Positions 18,571 to 27,671 are shown, numbered from the stretch's first letter. The stretch: DNA of 64,000 bases from Pradoshia eiseniae (GCF_002946355.1 NZ_PKOZ01000008.1:93092-157091); one strand, 5' to 3'. The notes: a model not told the origin generated them from the sequence alone. Made by a program: numbers and translations.

Positions 18571-20499
18571 ATGGCCGAGAAAATCAACATTACATTTCCA
18601 GACGGGGCGGTAAAGGAGTTCGACGCTGGTACAACAACTGAACAAATCGCTTCCTCCATCAGTTCAGGCTTAAAGAAAAAGGCGCTTGCCGGCAAAGTGA
18701 ATGGTGCCCTTTATGACCTGCGCAGACCAATCATGGAAGATGCTTCTGTCGAAATCATTACACCAGATCAGCCGGAAGCATTGGAAATCCTTCGCCACAG
18801 TACGGCGCATTTAATGGCACAAGCCGTGAAAAGAATCTACAAAGACGTGAAATTCGGGGTAGGTCCTGTGATTGAAGGCGGATTCTATTACGATATGGAT
18901 CTTGAGGAGTCCATCACACCGGAAGACCTTCCAGTGATTGAGAAAGAAATGAAAAAAATCATCAATGCAAACCTTGAAGTTGTGCGTAAGGAAGTCAGCC
19001 GCAATGAAGCGAAACGACTTTTCGAAGAAATTGGCGATGAGTACAAGCTTGAATTGATTGACGCTATTCCTGAAGATGAGACAGTGACAATCTATGAGCA
19101 AGGAGAATTCTTCGATTTATGCCGCGGCGTGCACGTACCGTCTACAGGCAAGATCAAGGAATTCAAATTGCTGAACATCGCTGGCGCTTACTGGCGCGGA
19201 GACAGCGACAATAAAATGCTCCAGCGTGTATACGGAACAGCCTTCTTCAATAAGGCAGACCTTGATGAGCATCTTCGCCTTCTTCAAGAAGCGAAAGAGC
19301 GTGACCACCGTAAGATTGGGAAAGAGCTTGACCTGTTCATGAACTCCCAATTGATTGGACAAGGCCTTCCATTATGGCTTCCAAAAGGTGCGACAATCCG
19401 TCGCGTCATCGAACGTTACATCGTCGATAAAGAGCAAAAGCTTGGCTACGACCATGTATACACACCAATCATGGGAAGCGTTGATTTATACAAAACATCC
19501 GGACACTGGGATCATTATCAAGAAAACATGTTCCCAATCATGGATATGGATAATGAGCAGCTAGTCCTTCGCCCGATGAACTGCCCGCATCACATGATGA
19601 TTTACAAAAATGACATTCACAGCTATCGTGAGCTTCCAATCCGTATCGCTGAGCTTGGCATGATGCACCGCTATGAAATGTCCGGAGCCCTTGCAGGACT
19701 GCAGCGCGTACGCGGAATGACATTGAATGACGCCCATGTATTTGTCCGTCCTGACCAAATCAAGGATGAATTCAAGCGTGTCGTGAACTTGATTCTTGAG
19801 GTATACAAAGATTTCGGCATGGAGAACTACTCCTTCCGTCTTTCTTACCGTGACCCGCAAGACAAAGAAAAATATTTCGATGATGACGCAATGTGGGAAA
19901 GAGCGCAATCCATGCTGAAAGAGGCAATGGATGAGCTAGGCCTTGACTACTATGAAGCAGAAGGCGAAGCGGCATTCTACGGACCGAAATTAGACGTTCA
20001 AGTAAAAACAGCCCTTGGAAAAGACGAAACTCTTTCCACAGTACAGCTGGACTTCTTGCTTCCTGAACGCTTTGACTTAACATATGTCGGAGAAGACGGC
20101 AAACAGCACCGTCCGGTCGTTATCCACCGCGGTGTCGTATCCACTATGGAACGCTTCGTTGCCTTCTTGATCGAAGAATACAAAGGCGCATTCCCAACAT
20201 GGCTCGCACCTGTACAGGTACAAGTCATCCCGGTATCTCCGGACGTGCACCTAGACTATGCGAAGAAAATTGAGGAAGGCCTCCAAGCTGCCGGACTCCG
20301 TGTAGAACTGGACCTTCGTGACGAGAAAATGGGCTACAAAATCCGTGAAGCCCAAATGCTCAAGATTCCGTACATGCTCGTCATCGGTGACCAAGAGCAA
20401 GAAAACGGTCAAGTCAATGTCCGTAAATACGGCGAACAAAAATCAGAGGTTATGCCATTTGAAGACTTCCTTGAAATCATCAAAGGCGAATTGAAATAA
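18571..20499 (+). CDS. thrS: threonine--tRNA ligase
   Basis: This 642-residue class II aminoacyl-tRNA synthetase charges tRNA-Thr. In order it has a TGS domain (about 1-65), an editing/SAD domain ([13 protein letters not shown], then [12 protein letters not shown]), the catalytic core ([11 protein letters not shown] supplies the zinc cysteine; [13 protein letters not shown]), and the anticodon-binding domain (about 540-640). The start is ATG 18571 behind AAAAGGAGTGG; the frame upstream is the leader terminator. Codon use is markedly C-rich at third positions, as in highly expressed genes. Confidence 0.97.
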   Translation: MAEKINITFPDGAVKEFDAGTTTEQIASSISSGLKKKALAGKVNGALYDLRRPIMEDASVEIITPDQPEALEILRHSTAHLMAQAVKRIYKDVKFGVGPVIEGGFYYDMDLEESITPEDLPVIEKEMKKIINANLEVVRKEVSRNEAKRLFEEIGDEYKLELIDAIPEDETVTIYEQGEFFDLCRGVHVPSTGKIKEFKLLNIAGAYWRGDSDNKMLQRVYGTAFFNKADLDEHLRLLQEAKERDHRKIGKELDLFMNSQLIGQGLPLWLPKGATIRRVIERYIVDKEQKLGYDHVYTPIMGSVDLYKTSGHWDHYQENMFPIMDMDNEQLVLRPMNCPHHMMIYKNDIHSYRELPIRIAELGMMHRYEMSGALAGLQRVRGMTLNDAHVFVRPDQIKDEFKRVVNLILEVYKDFGMENYSFRLSYRDPQDKEKYFDDDAMWERAQSMLKEAMDELGLDYYEAEGEAAFYGPKLDVQVKTALGKDETLSTVQLDFLLPERFDLTYVGEDGKQHRPVVIHRGVVSTMERFVAFLIEEYKGAFPTWLAPVQVQVIPVSPDVHLDYAKKIEEGLQAAGLRVELDLRDEKMGYKIREAQMLKIPYMLVIGDQEQENGQVNVRKYGEQKSEVMPFEDFLEIIKGELK

Positions 20500-20513
20500 G
20501 ATAACACAGCTGG

Positions 20514-20553
20514 AAAAGGTCCAAATGCGCGTATGGCATTTGGACCTTTTTTT
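20514..20553 (+). terminator. terminator of thrS
   Basis: The arms AAAGGTCCAAATGC and GCATTTGGACCTTT form a 14-bp stem followed by T residues. Confidence 0.95.
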
Positions 20554-20576
20554 GTTAGGGATTCACATCTTTCTGC

Positions 20577-20720
20577 ATGATAGATGACTGTGGTGATACT
20601 GTTGGTTTTAAGATTGTATGTGGCGTTGGCGGCTCAGAGGTAGTTACCTATAAAACGAATGATTATTCTTGGTATGTACATGAAGATGTCCCATATTACA
20701 TCAAACAGGACTTCAAATAG
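20577..20720 (+). other. 47-codon reading frame, possible gene remnant
   Basis: An open frame encodes a polar, tyrosine-rich peptide (starts MIDDCGDTVGFK, ends YYIKQDFK). The composition looks like real protein, but there is no clear ribosome binding site, and the thrS terminator lies just upstream. It may be the 3' end of a deleted gene. No family is recognised. Confidence 0.3.
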
Positions 20721-20799
20721 GTTTTCTCTCAGTTTTCTTCTTTTCATCTGCTAACTCCCTGGTTTATCTTTCCTGCCGAGTGATTCTGACCTGATAGAG

Positions 20800-21300
20800 C
20801 TAAATCTTCTGCAGTTGATCGATGATCAGCTTCATTACATCTTCCTGTGACATGTCATCCGTCAGTAACACCTCTCGAGTCCACCCAAGATAATCCTTTG
20901 GATTCCACCAAGATCGCAAAGATTCCTCGCCAAATTCCATCCTCTTCGGCCGAAGGTTATGGCGTTTGACTGTTTCCTCGAATGACAAATCAAAATAGTA
21001 TATATGCACTTTTTCATGATAAAAATGAATTAAGTCATGAAGCATTTCACCATAATGCTGTTTACTCAGGATTCCTTCCAAAATAACAAATTCACACTTC
21101 CCCTTACCGTATTCTGCAATTTGCCGAATCAAATCAATCGAAAGATTTCCCTTTCTGTCATGGATATTCAACATATCCCGTCGGACGGTATCCTGAGAAA
21201 TAAAGAGGGTTCCGCTTCCCAGATGTTTCTGTAGTGTTTTTGCGATAGTTGTTTTACCGCTCCCTGAATTTCCGCGTATGATAATTAATTTTGACTCCAT
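20800..21300 (-). CDS. P-loop kinase/ATPase (AAA_33-like)
   Basis: This 166-residue protein has a P-loop at the N-terminus (GNSGSGKTTIAK, residues 10-21). SQDTVRRDML and a C-terminal region with arginines (RHNLRPKR) resemble small-molecule or nucleotide kinases of the AAA_33/zeta-toxin fold. The substrate is unknown. It is read against its neighbours, with AAGGGG before the ATG, and sits alone in the variable stretch between thrS and infC. It could be an antibiotic- or metabolite-modifying kinase. I see no antitoxin partner beside it, which argues against a zeta-toxin system. Confidence 0.8.
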   Translation of the reverse strand: MESKLIIIRGNSGSGKTTIAKTLQKHLGSGTLFISQDTVRRDMLNIHDRKGNLSIDLIRQIAEYGKGKCEFVILEGILSKQHYGEMLHDLIHFYHEKVHIYYFDLSFEETVKRHNLRPKRMEFGEESLRSWWNPKDYLGWTREVLLTDDMSQEDVMKLIIDQLQKI

Positions 21301-21479
21301 CTTATCCCCTTCGTTTCTTTGTCTCTTATGACGACAGTTTATAGTTGTTTTATAAGTAAGGATTAAATGGCACTCCCTACCCCTGTTTGTTCATTTCTTT
21401 TTACTCAGCTAGTGATGTCACTATAATATTTCTACATTTGTATTCAAAATCCTTTCCATGCGGTTACTGCGTGAAAAAG
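21301..21479. other. intergenic stretch without visible gene
   Basis: AT-rich sequence between the reverse-strand kinase gene and the 74-bp tandem repeat. It presumably holds the kinase promoter; I see no gene in it. Confidence 0.5.
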
Positions 21480-21732
21480 CCAGGTAAAGCCCTCCCTTCA
21501 CCCAAGCAAAGGGTATGAAGGGTGGGGGAAGGATGGTCGAAAGGTGGGGAAAGCCAGGCAATGCCCACCCTTCACCCATGCAACGGGTATGAAGTGTGGG
21601 GAAAGGGTGGGCAAAAGGTGGGAATCGTCAGAGAATGCCCACCCTTCACCCAGGCAACGGGTATGAAGTGTGGGAATAGAGTGGTCAAAAGGCGGAGAAA
21701 ACCAAGCACCGCCTACCCCTTGCCCAAGCGAC
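21480..21732. repeat. 74-bp tandem repeat, three copies plus a partial fourth
   Basis: Units begin at 21480, 21554, 21628 and 21702, so the period is exactly 74 bases. Each unit holds a CCCACCCTTCACCC-type block, a 6-7 base spacer starting near GCAA, and a GGGTATGAAGTGTGGG-type block; these two pair as an imperfect hairpin. A G-rich second half (GGGTGGGCAAAAGGTGGG) follows. The copies differ by scattered substitutions. The period is not a multiple of three, so the open frame across it is not a normal coding repeat. Confidence 0.9.
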
Positions 21733-21978
21733 AGATATCATAGATGAACAAAAGATAAGAAAAGCATGCAACCCCCAGCCATACCAGTCCATATAAAGGA
21801 AACTCCTTGCCCCATAAATGCTTGCCAGGACAGCGTTCCAGCCAAAAAGAAACAAAATGATTACCCAAATTCCCCCTGTTTAAAACCACACACCCCAAAT
21901 GTTTCTCAAAAAAATCTTGCCATCCTAATAATTGTCTGATAGAATAGTTTTTGTTGTCATAAGAACGATGAACGATTA

Positions 21979-22008
21979 TTGACATGTTATTGGGCAATGT
22001 GTTATGAT
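21979..22008 (+). promoter_or_regulatory. sigma-A promoter of infC-rpmI-rplT
   Basis: TTGACA at 21979-21984 and TATGAT at 22003-22008 are 18 bases apart. The pair lies about 210 bases before infC, as expected for a gene with a long regulatory leader. Confidence 0.85.
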
Positions 22009-22014
22009 GTTTTA

Positions 22015-22165
22015 GTGAGCAATTTAATATAGCACTTAAGAAGAAGCACCCGCTTCTCACCTGTATGGCACTCATGATGAGCAGCTGACTGGTTACGATT
22101 AGCTAATCTGACAGTATGTCTTATTATGGGCGGGTGTGCGTGTACACCGGTCTTTTTTATTGCCT
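22015..22165 (+). promoter_or_regulatory. L20-type ribosomal protein leader
   Basis: The leader between the promoter and infC contains CACCCGCTTCTCACC near 22048 and a downstream GGGCGGGTGTGCGTGTACACCG segment ending in CTTTTTT. The hairpin GGTGTgcgtgtACACC makes a terminator, and GCACCCGC can pair with GCGGGTG as the alternative fold. Known biology: in B. subtilis ribosomal protein L20 binds this leader and represses infC-rpmI-rplT. The assignment rests on position and these pairings. Confidence 0.75.
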
Positions 22166-22216
22166 AAAAAAGCTATATAAACTATTTTGCCCTAAAATTT
22201 TTGGAGGTGGCTTATT

Positions 22217-22735
22217 ATTAGCAAACAAGACATGATCTTAAACGAAGGCATTCGTGCCCGTGAAGTACGTCTAGTTGATCAAAATGGTGAGCAGCTTGGA
22301 ATCAAATCTCGCAATGAAGCTTTGGAAATTGCTTCACGTGTGAATTTGGATCTTGTGCTGGTTGCACCGAATGCAAAGCCTCCTGTCGCCCGTATCATGG
22401 ACTATGGTAAGTTCCGTTTCGAGCAACAGAAGAAGGAAAAAGAAGCTAGAAAGAATCAAAAGACAATCAGCTTAAAAGAAGTTCGTTTAAGCCCAACGAT
22501 TGATGAGCATGACTTTAATACGAAGCTTCGCAATGCCATTAAGTTCCTTGAAAAAGGTGATAAGGTTAAAGCGAGCATTCGATTTAAAGGACGGGCTATT
22601 ACCCATAAAGAAATCGGACAGCGCGTATTGGTTCGCTTTGCAGAGGAATGCAAAGAAGTGGCGTCTGTGGAAACAGCGCCGAAAATGGACGGACGCAGCA
22701 TGTTCTTGATTTTAGCACCGAAAAACGAAAAGTAA
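22217..22735 (+). CDS. infC: translation initiation factor IF-3 (ATT start)
   Basis: IF-3 binds the 30S subunit, prevents premature 50S joining and proofreads the start codon. The N-terminal domain ([21 protein letters not shown]) and C-terminal domain ([15 protein letters not shown]) are complete. The first ATG in frame (22232) would delete conserved N-terminal residues and lies 22 bases from GGAGGTGG. An ATT at 22217, seven bases after that ribosome binding site, restores the usual SKQDMILNE start; a second ATT at 22214 is also possible. Use of a rare start is known for infC, because IF-3 discriminates against it and so controls its own level. Confidence 0.93.
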   Translation: MSKQDMILNEGIRAREVRLVDQNGEQLGIKSRNEALEIASRVNLDLVLVAPNAKPPVARIMDYGKFRFEQQKKEKEARKNQKTISLKEVRLSPTIDEHDFNTKLRNAIKFLEKGDKVKASIRFKGRAITHKEIGQRVLVRFAEECKEVASVETAPKMDGRSMFLILAPKNEK

Positions 22736-22757
22736 TGTTTCGAGGAGGAAAATTCCT

Positions 22758-22958
22758 ATGCCAAAAATGAAAACTCACAGAGGCGCTGCAAAGCGATTCA
22801 AAAAAACTGGTTCTGGTAAGCTTAAGCGCAGCCACGCTTACACAAGCCACTTATTCGCTAACAAATCCACTAAAGCAAAACGTAAACTACGTAAAAGCGG
22901 AATGGTTAGCTCCGGAGATTTCAAACGCATTCGTCATCTTTTAGATAATATCAAGTAA
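22758..22958 (+). CDS. rpmI: 50S ribosomal protein L35
   Basis: This is a 66-residue, strongly basic ribosomal protein. The N-terminal [20 protein letters not shown] and C-terminal [10 protein letters not shown] segments are diagnostic of L35. It is the second gene of the infC operon, with GAGGAGG before the ATG. Confidence 0.98.
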   Translation: MPKMKTHRGAAKRFKKTGSGKLKRSHAYTSHLFANKSTKAKRKLRKSGMVSSGDFKRIRHLLDNIK

Positions 22959-22992
22959 TTGAGAACGACTCAATTTTAGGAGGAATTTAGAT

Positions 22993-23352
22993 ATGCCACG
23001 TGTTAAAGGCGGTACAGTGACGCGCAGACGTCGTAAAAAGGTATTAAAGCTAGCTAAAGGTTATTTCGGTTCAAAACATACATTATACAAAGTTGCTAAT
23101 CAGCAAGTAATGAAATCCTTGCAATATGCATTCCGCGATCGTCGCCAAAAGAAACGCGACTTCCGCAAACTTTGGATCACTCGTATCAACGCAGCAGCTC
23201 GCATCAACGGTCTTTCTTACAGCCGTTTAATGCACGGTTTGAAGCTTGCTGGTATCGAAGTGAACCGCAAAATGCTTGCTGACCTTGCTATCAGCGATGC
23301 AGCAGCTTTCGCTCAATTAGCAGAAACAGCTAAAAAAGAACTTAACAAGTAA
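22993..23352 (+). CDS. rplT: 50S ribosomal protein L20
   Basis: This is a 119-residue basic protein needed for early 50S assembly. [15 protein letters not shown] at the N-terminus and [19 protein letters not shown] in the second half are typical of L20. The C-terminal part is the domain that, in B. subtilis, binds the infC leader for autoregulation. AGGAGG precedes the ATG, and a terminator follows. Confidence 0.98.
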   Translation: MPRVKGGTVTRRRRKKVLKLAKGYFGSKHTLYKVANQQVMKSLQYAFRDRRQKKRDFRKLWITRINAAARINGLSYSRLMHGLKLAGIEVNRKMLADLAISDAAAFAQLAETAKKELNK

Positions 23353-23359
23353 TTGTCTG

Positions 23360-23393
23360 ATAAGGCGCTTCCGGATGGAGGCGCCTTTCGTTT
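23360..23393 (+). terminator. terminator of infC-rpmI-rplT
   Basis: The arms AAGGCGC and GCGCCTT, with an 11-base loop and a short T-rich tail, lie directly after rplT. Confidence 0.7.
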
Positions 23394-23470
23394 GTTCAGG
23401 CATGAAGTGGGGCATTGACTTCTAGAAGAAGTCTGATTGGCTCTGCTGATTACATCATAAAGGGGGATGC

Positions 23471-23728
23471 ATGGTGTTGACTATTTACATAGCTTTAATG
23501 AGTGTTGTGCTGCTTGTGATGATGAAGGTTGATAAGGAACGTGCGAGACGCAATCAATACCGTATCAGTGAAAGAACGCTGTGGGTGATGGCGCTTCTTG
23601 GAGGAGCGGTTGGCGGTGTGATAGGCATGCAGCTGTTCCGGCACAAGACGAAGCATCTTTCATTTAGATTTGGTTTTCCGCTGTTAGCTTTGCTTGATGT
23701 ATCTGTGCTCGTATTTGTCCGTTTTTGA
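23471..23728 (+). CDS. ysdA: DUF1294 membrane protein YsdA
   Basis: This 85-residue protein has an N-terminal membrane helix, a basic loop (KVDKERARRNQYRISERTL) and two more hydrophobic segments with the family signature GGAVGGVIGMQLFRHKTKH. It fits DUF1294 proteins such as B. subtilis YsdA, which also follows rplT. AAAGGGGG precedes the ATG. Function is unknown. Confidence 0.88.
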   Translation: MVLTIYIALMSVVLLVMMKVDKERARRNQYRISERTLWVMALLGGAVGGVIGMQLFRHKTKHLSFRFGFPLLALLDVSVLVFVRF

Positions 23729-23814
23729 AGGTCATATTTGCAGGTGCTCGCATATATTAAAGAGAGAAGGTACAAGATTTTGCAGCAAGACAGACAACCA
23801 AATGAGGTGTGACC

Positions 23815-24390
23815 GTGGGAGAAAACTATACGATCTTACTCGCCTTCATTGAATCAGCAGGATATATGGCCCCTATCATGTTCGTGTTGTTTCATGTGCT
23901 TCGCCAGCTTTTATTTATACCGGTGGCTGTTGTATGCCTCGCCGGGGGGATGCTGTTTGGCCCGCTGCTTGGGTCGGTTTTGTCGCTGATGGGTTTATGG
24001 CTATCATCTGTTGTCTTTTATTTCATGATCAGCAAAATGCCGTCCCTGCAGAAAAAGCTTGAACGGTTAGATGAGAGGACACTGAAGTTTGGCGGCAGGA
24101 TCAATGTGCTGCAAGCGAGTGTGCTGCGATTGATTCCGTTCATCCATTTTCAGCTGTTGAATTTTTACTTAATGGGCAATAGTCGCCGTTTCTCGGAATA
24201 TGCTAAGGCGGCATTATGGACGAATGTTCCGCTTGCCTTCTTTTATACAATTTTTGGTCATTCGATTGCCAGCTTCTCTATCGAGATGGGGTTGATTATA
24301 CTTGTTGCCTTGGCTGGACTGATCTATTTTATGCGTGAGAAAAAAGTCGTCATCAAATGGAGCCATTTCTTCACACATTCAGAGCGTTAA
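23815..24390 (+). CDS. TVP38/TMEM64 (DedA-like) membrane protein
   Basis: This is an integral membrane protein of about 191 residues with five or six hydrophobic segments. The segment CLAGGMLFGPLLGSVLSLMG near residue 45 and the later RLIPFIHFQLLNFYLMG match the TVP38/TMEM64 (SNARE-associated/DedA-like) family, some members of which are lipid scramblases or flippases. I favour GTG 23815, five bases after GAGGTG; an in-frame GTG at 23809 is too close to that site. B. subtilis has ysdB at this place instead. Confidence 0.82.
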   Translation: MGENYTILLAFIESAGYMAPIMFVLFHVLRQLLFIPVAVVCLAGGMLFGPLLGSVLSLMGLWLSSVVFYFMISKMPSLQKKLERLDERTLKFGGRINVLQASVLRLIPFIHFQLLNFYLMGNSRRFSEYAKAALWTNVPLAFFYTIFGHSIASFSIEMGLIILVALAGLIYFMREKKVVIKWSHFFTHSER

Positions 24391-24426
24391 AGCCCTGCTG
24401 CCTATTATGGCGGCGGGGCTTTTGTG
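24388..24426 (+). terminator. terminator after the TVP38-family gene
   Basis: The arms AAAGCCCTGC and GCGGGGCTTTT lie around a short loop, directly after the stop codon. The T tail is weak. Confidence 0.6.
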
Positions 24427-24554
24427 TTGGGCGATTTTCCCAGTCCGCGCTGGCAAAATAGAATTTGAATTGGATTGGCGGGTATGGGAAGATGAAGATA
24501 GACCTGATTTTTCTGTGAAGTCAGTTTATTGAAACGAGAAGGATGTGCTTATTG

Positions 24555-25421
24555 ATGTATGAAATTAAACAATATAAAGATGGACAGTATGATGTATATG
24601 AATTGATTGATAGAAGAGCTAAAGCATGGATGAAGGCTGCTCCTGAGCGCGGCGGCATTATTATTGGCTATGGAGTTGAAGGTACGGAGTTGCTTTACTT
24701 GAATAATGAGACCTTCCAGGATGAAGAGGCAAATGTGAGAGGCGGTATCCCGATTTTATTCCCAATCTCAGGCCAGCTTGAGAATGGGGAGTATGAATGG
24801 GAAGGAATCAGCTATACGATGAAGAACCATGGTTTTGCACGGAATATGCCATGGGAGGTTATAGAGACTGGGGCAACGAATGATGGAGCATTCATGACCA
24901 TTCGCTTAAAAAGCAATGAAGAAACGAAAAAGTCCTATCCATTTGATTTTGAGGTCATTTATACATATCGTCTGCAGGATGGGAAGCTTTCAATAGAACA
25001 GGAATATCGGAATGAATCGGATGTGGAAATGCCAATCTATCCGGGGTTCCATCCGTATTTCAAGACGGCGGAGAAGGATCTGGCCTACAGGACGGATGCG
25101 AAGAGCTTCCTTGATTATAATGATGGTAAAGTCAAGTCGCTTCAAGAGGGTCTCAATCTCAATGGGAAAAAGGAATCCCTGGTCCTCCTTGATGCAGAAG
25201 AGAAAAGTATTGAGTTCCCGTTGCCGGAACTCTCTAAGTCTGTGTTATTGGAGTATGGGGCTGAGTTTCGCTATGTGGTTTTATGGACAGAAGAAGGAAA
25301 AGAATTTGTTTGTGTGGAACCATGGTTTGCGAAAACTGGCCAGTTCAATTTGAAGGATGAATTGACGTTCATTCAACCGGGAGAAGGATTGAAGACCTTC
25401 CTCACGTTATCAGCAAAATAA
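24555..25421 (+). CDS. aldose 1-epimerase family protein
   Basis: This protein of about 288 residues has the galactose mutarotase-like beta-sandwich fold. Visible segments are RGGIPILFPISGQL near residue 70, KNHGFARNMPWEV near 95 (the catalytic-type His), YPGFHPYF near 165 and the C-terminal VEPWFAKTGQFN. It probably interconverts anomers of a sugar or sugar phosphate (YeaD/LacX-like). ATG 24555 follows AGAAGGA at a better distance than ATG 24543. No sugar operon accompanies it, so the substrate cannot be inferred. Confidence 0.85.
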   Translation: MYEIKQYKDGQYDVYELIDRRAKAWMKAAPERGGIIIGYGVEGTELLYLNNETFQDEEANVRGGIPILFPISGQLENGEYEWEGISYTMKNHGFARNMPWEVIETGATNDGAFMTIRLKSNEETKKSYPFDFEVIYTYRLQDGKLSIEQEYRNESDVEMPIYPGFHPYFKTAEKDLAYRTDAKSFLDYNDGKVKSLQEGLNLNGKKESLVLLDAEEKSIEFPLPELSKSVLLEYGAEFRYVVLWTEEGKEFVCVEPWFAKTGQFNLKDELTFIQPGEGLKTFLTLSAK

Positions 25422-25450
25422 AAGCTGCCCGCGAGCGCAAGCAGCTGAAC
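25418..25450 (-). terminator. terminator shared by convergent genes
   Basis: The arms AGCTGC and GCAGCT, extended by GC pairs, form a hairpin. The T-rich flank lies on the reverse strand (towards TTTTATTTT), so it mainly serves the reverse-strand gene at 25465. Confidence 0.6.
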
Positions 25451-25464
25451 ATTCCACCGAAGTC

Positions 25465-25665
25465 TTAATGAATAACATTTTTTCTTCTGCTTATGAGCAT
25501 GACTAACAAGAGTCCGAGGCCGATTGCGCCTGTTAATGTCATGAAGTCAACAATTGGTTTTTCGAAGGGAATTGCAAATGAAAGCATGATCATCAAGCCA
25601 AGGATAGACCATATAACCAATAAGAAAGTAGTTAACAAACGGTTTAGTCGAGAATCCGTATTCAT
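25465..25665 (-). CDS. small two-helix membrane protein
   Basis: This 66-residue protein has two predicted membrane segments (about 10-30 and 39-59) and ends in a basic tail (SRRKNVIH). AAAGGAG lies before the ATG on the reverse strand, and a hairpin follows. No family is recognised. Its strand and position beside ysdB suggest a separate unit, possibly sharing the ysdB promoter region. Confidence 0.7.
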   Translation of the reverse strand: MNTDSRLNRLLTTFLLVIWSILGLMIMLSFAIPFEKPIVDFMTLTGAIGLGLLLVMLISRRKNVIH

Positions 25666-25800
25666 GCAAACTCCACTCCTTTCTACTTTGCCTCTACCTT
25701 ATATACGAGGTTAGCAGGCATAATGTTTCAGGGGTGAGAATGCGAGCAGTATAGGGGTGGATTGGCAGCTTGATACGGTATAATGGAAACAGTCTTATGC

Positions 25801-26181
25801 TTATTTGACAGAGAGGTCTTGGAGGGGCTCTTCCCATTCGATTTCCGCATCTGGATAGTGAAGCTTAACTTGCTCTTCGATATAGAGAAGATCATCTGTG
25901 GTCAGGGAATCCGCATCAGCAGACGAAGCAGTTGAAATAAGAATGGAACTGACCGATTCGGGGTTATTCTTATCCCGTAAATATTTTTCTCCCTCAAATA
26001 GAAGACCTTTATAAGTGAGCGTGAAGTTCTTGTGTGCATTATGTCTCTCATCTAGCAGGTAAAACTGCTGATGCTTTTGGGAGGAATAGAGCTTACGCCA
26101 TGGACTCAGGAATCGCTTGATTCCACTATATAAGAAAAAGATGATGGTAATCATCATTGCCATCTTTAGAATAAGTGTCAT
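25801..26181 (-). CDS. ysdB: YsdB family protein (sigma-W pathway)
   Basis: This 126-residue protein has one N-terminal membrane anchor (about 5-22) and a cytoplasmic domain with FYLLDERHNAHKNFTLTYKG, LFEGEKYL and the C-terminal YPDAEIEWEEPL. It resembles B. subtilis YsdB, known as a negative influence on sigma-W activity. The start is ATG at 26181 on the reverse strand, behind GAAAGGAAG; the frame opens eight codons earlier. In B. subtilis ysdB sits next to ysdA in the same direction; here it is inverted and separated by three genes. Confidence 0.8.
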   Translation of the reverse strand: MTLILKMAMMITIIFFLYSGIKRFLSPWRKLYSSQKHQQFYLLDERHNAHKNFTLTYKGLLFEGEKYLRDKNNPESVSSILISTASSADADSLTTDDLLYIEEQVKLHYPDAEIEWEEPLQDLSVK

Positions 26182-26326
26182 TTGATTACTTCCTTTCACT
26201 TCCATCTAGGTCTTTTACGAGTGAGAGCTGGAAAAGGTTTCGCATTAGGGTTATTAATTTTTAAAGGATAAGTTAAGGCTAAAATAGAAACATACATATG
26301 AAGAGTAATTGGAAGGAATGATGAGC

Positions 26327-27415
26327 ATGACCAAAATGGATGAAACACTCTTAATGCTGAAGGAATTGACAGATGTAAATGGCATTGCGGGCAATGAATC
26401 ACAGCCCCGAGAAGTGATGAAACGTATGATAGAGCCTTATGCGGATTCGATCACATTTGATGGAATTGGTTCATTGATTGCGGAGAAGAAAGGGGCTGAA
26501 AACGGCCCGCGCATCATGCTGGCAGGACATTTGGATGAGGTCGGATTCATGGTTACACGCATTGATGAGAAGGGATTCATCTTTTTCCAAACGATTGGCG
26601 GCTGGTGGTCTCAAGTTATGCTCTCCCAGCGCGTGACGGTTACGACTTCAAAGGGAGAAGAAATTACGGGTATCATCGGCTCAACTCCCCCGCATGTTCT
26701 TCCGCCTGAAGCAAGAAAGAAACCAGCTGATATTAAGGATATGTTCATCGATATCGGTGCGGCAAGCCGTGAGGAAGCGATGGATTGGGGCATCCGCCCA
26801 GGCGATATGATCACGCCTTATTTCGAATTTACGGTCATGAAGAATTCGCAGATGCTGATGGCAAAAGCCTGGGATAACCGAATCGGCTGTGCGATTGCCA
26901 TTGAGGCCATGAAACGTTTGAAGGATGAAAAGCACCCTAATATCTTTTATGGTGTCGGAACGGTGCAAGAGGAAGTCGGCTTGCGCGGAGCTAAAACGGC
27001 TGCGGCAGCCGTTCAGCCGGATATCGCGATTGCCGTTGACGTCGGCATCGCCGCAGACACGCCGGGACTGTCCGAAAAGCATGGCATCGCCAAAGCAGGA
27101 AAAGGTCCAGGGCTTGTTTTATATGATGCAAGCTTGGTTGCTCATAAAGGCTTGCGTGAATTTATTGAGGGTGTTGCTGAAGAGATGAACATCCCATACC
27201 AATATGACCATATCCCTGGCGGCGGTACTGATGCTGGATCCTTCCACCTCGCAGGAACTGGTGCACCTTCCATTGCAGTCACGATCCCAACTCGCTATAT
27301 TCACTCTAATGCGGGAATCCTGAATCGGGATGATTTCGAGAATACGGTCTGTTTAATCGTTGAACTTGTGAAGCGGCTTGACCGTCAAGCAGTTGATCAG
27401 ATTAAATATAGCTAA
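26327..27415 (+). CDS. ysdC: M42 family metallo-aminopeptidase (YsdC)
   Basis: This 362-residue zinc or cobalt-dependent aminopeptidase/endoglucanase-like enzyme is cytosolic. Metal and catalytic residues are visible: H and D in [12 protein letters not shown] in KAWDNRIGC, the EE pair in [13 protein letters not shown] in VAVDVGIA, and H in [11 protein letters not shown]. The ATG at 26327 (MTKMDETL) matches the family start and lies nine bases after GGAAGGA. It is divergent from ysdB and converges on sspI across a shared terminator. Confidence 0.93.
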   Translation: MTKMDETLLMLKELTDVNGIAGNESQPREVMKRMIEPYADSITFDGIGSLIAEKKGAENGPRIMLAGHLDEVGFMVTRIDEKGFIFFQTIGGWWSQVMLSQRVTVTTSKGEEITGIIGSTPPHVLPPEARKKPADIKDMFIDIGAASREEAMDWGIRPGDMITPYFEFTVMKNSQMLMAKAWDNRIGCAIAIEAMKRLKDEKHPNIFYGVGTVQEEVGLRGAKTAAAAVQPDIAIAVDVGIAADTPGLSEKHGIAKAGKGPGLVLYDASLVAHKGLREFIEGVAEEMNIPYQYDHIPGGGTDAGSFHLAGTGAPSIAVTIPTRYIHSNAGILNRDDFENTVCLIVELVKRLDRQAVDQIKYS

Positions 27416-27418
27416 TAA

Positions 27419-27458
27419 AAAAACGATGACGGAGTGTTAACTCCATCATCGTTTTTCA
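27419..27458. terminator. bidirectional terminator between ysdC and sspI
   Basis: The arms AAAACGATGACGGAGT and ACTCCATCATCGTTTTT pair with one mismatch. A-runs and T-runs on both sides allow use in both directions. Confidence 0.9.
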
Positions 27459-27671
27459 ATGCTTTAATGCCGTCTCCAGCAATCCAAGCATCTCATGCTT
27501 CTCATCATCTGAAGCTTTCTGCCAAATCAGTTCAAATAATACCCCAAGTCCGGGTAGCATTTTTTCCTCTCCGGATTGAATGGCATCGACGATGGTTGCT
27601 TCGAGCTCTTGCTGGGAGTTTCCGGTCACATTATGAATGATGGCATTACGCAAATTAAGATTCATGTTCAT
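27456..27671 (-). CDS. sspI: small acid-soluble spore protein SspI
   Basis: This 71-residue minor spore protein is made in the forespore. It starts [20 protein letters not shown] and contains [17 protein letters not shown], which are typical of SspI. GGAGGA precedes the ATG on the reverse strand. Its place between ysdC and ysgA is that of B. subtilis. I found no convincing sigma-G promoter by eye. Confidence 0.95.
   Translation of the reverse strand: MNMNLNLRNAIIHNVTGNSQQELEATIVDAIQSGEEKMLPGLGVLFELIWQKASDDEKHEMLGLLETALKH

Noticed and set aside
20800..21300. zeta-type toxin of a toxin-antitoxin pair
   Set aside because: No epsilon-like antitoxin or second small gene adjoins it; only the shared P-loop kinase fold supports the idea.
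21480..21732. CRISPR array
   Set aside because: Units are 74 bases end to end with no unique spacers, and no cas gene is present.
21522..21743. 73-codon open frame across the 74-bp repeat
   Set aside because: It exists only because the G-rich repeat lacks stops; the period is not a multiple of three and there is no conserved peptide.
21713..22075. 120-codon reverse frame before infC
   Set aside because: It runs through the infC promoter and leader on the opposite strand and overlaps the repeat; no start signal.
24335..24532. 65-codon frame after the TVP38-family gene
   Set aside because: It overlaps the real gene out of frame and spans its terminator.
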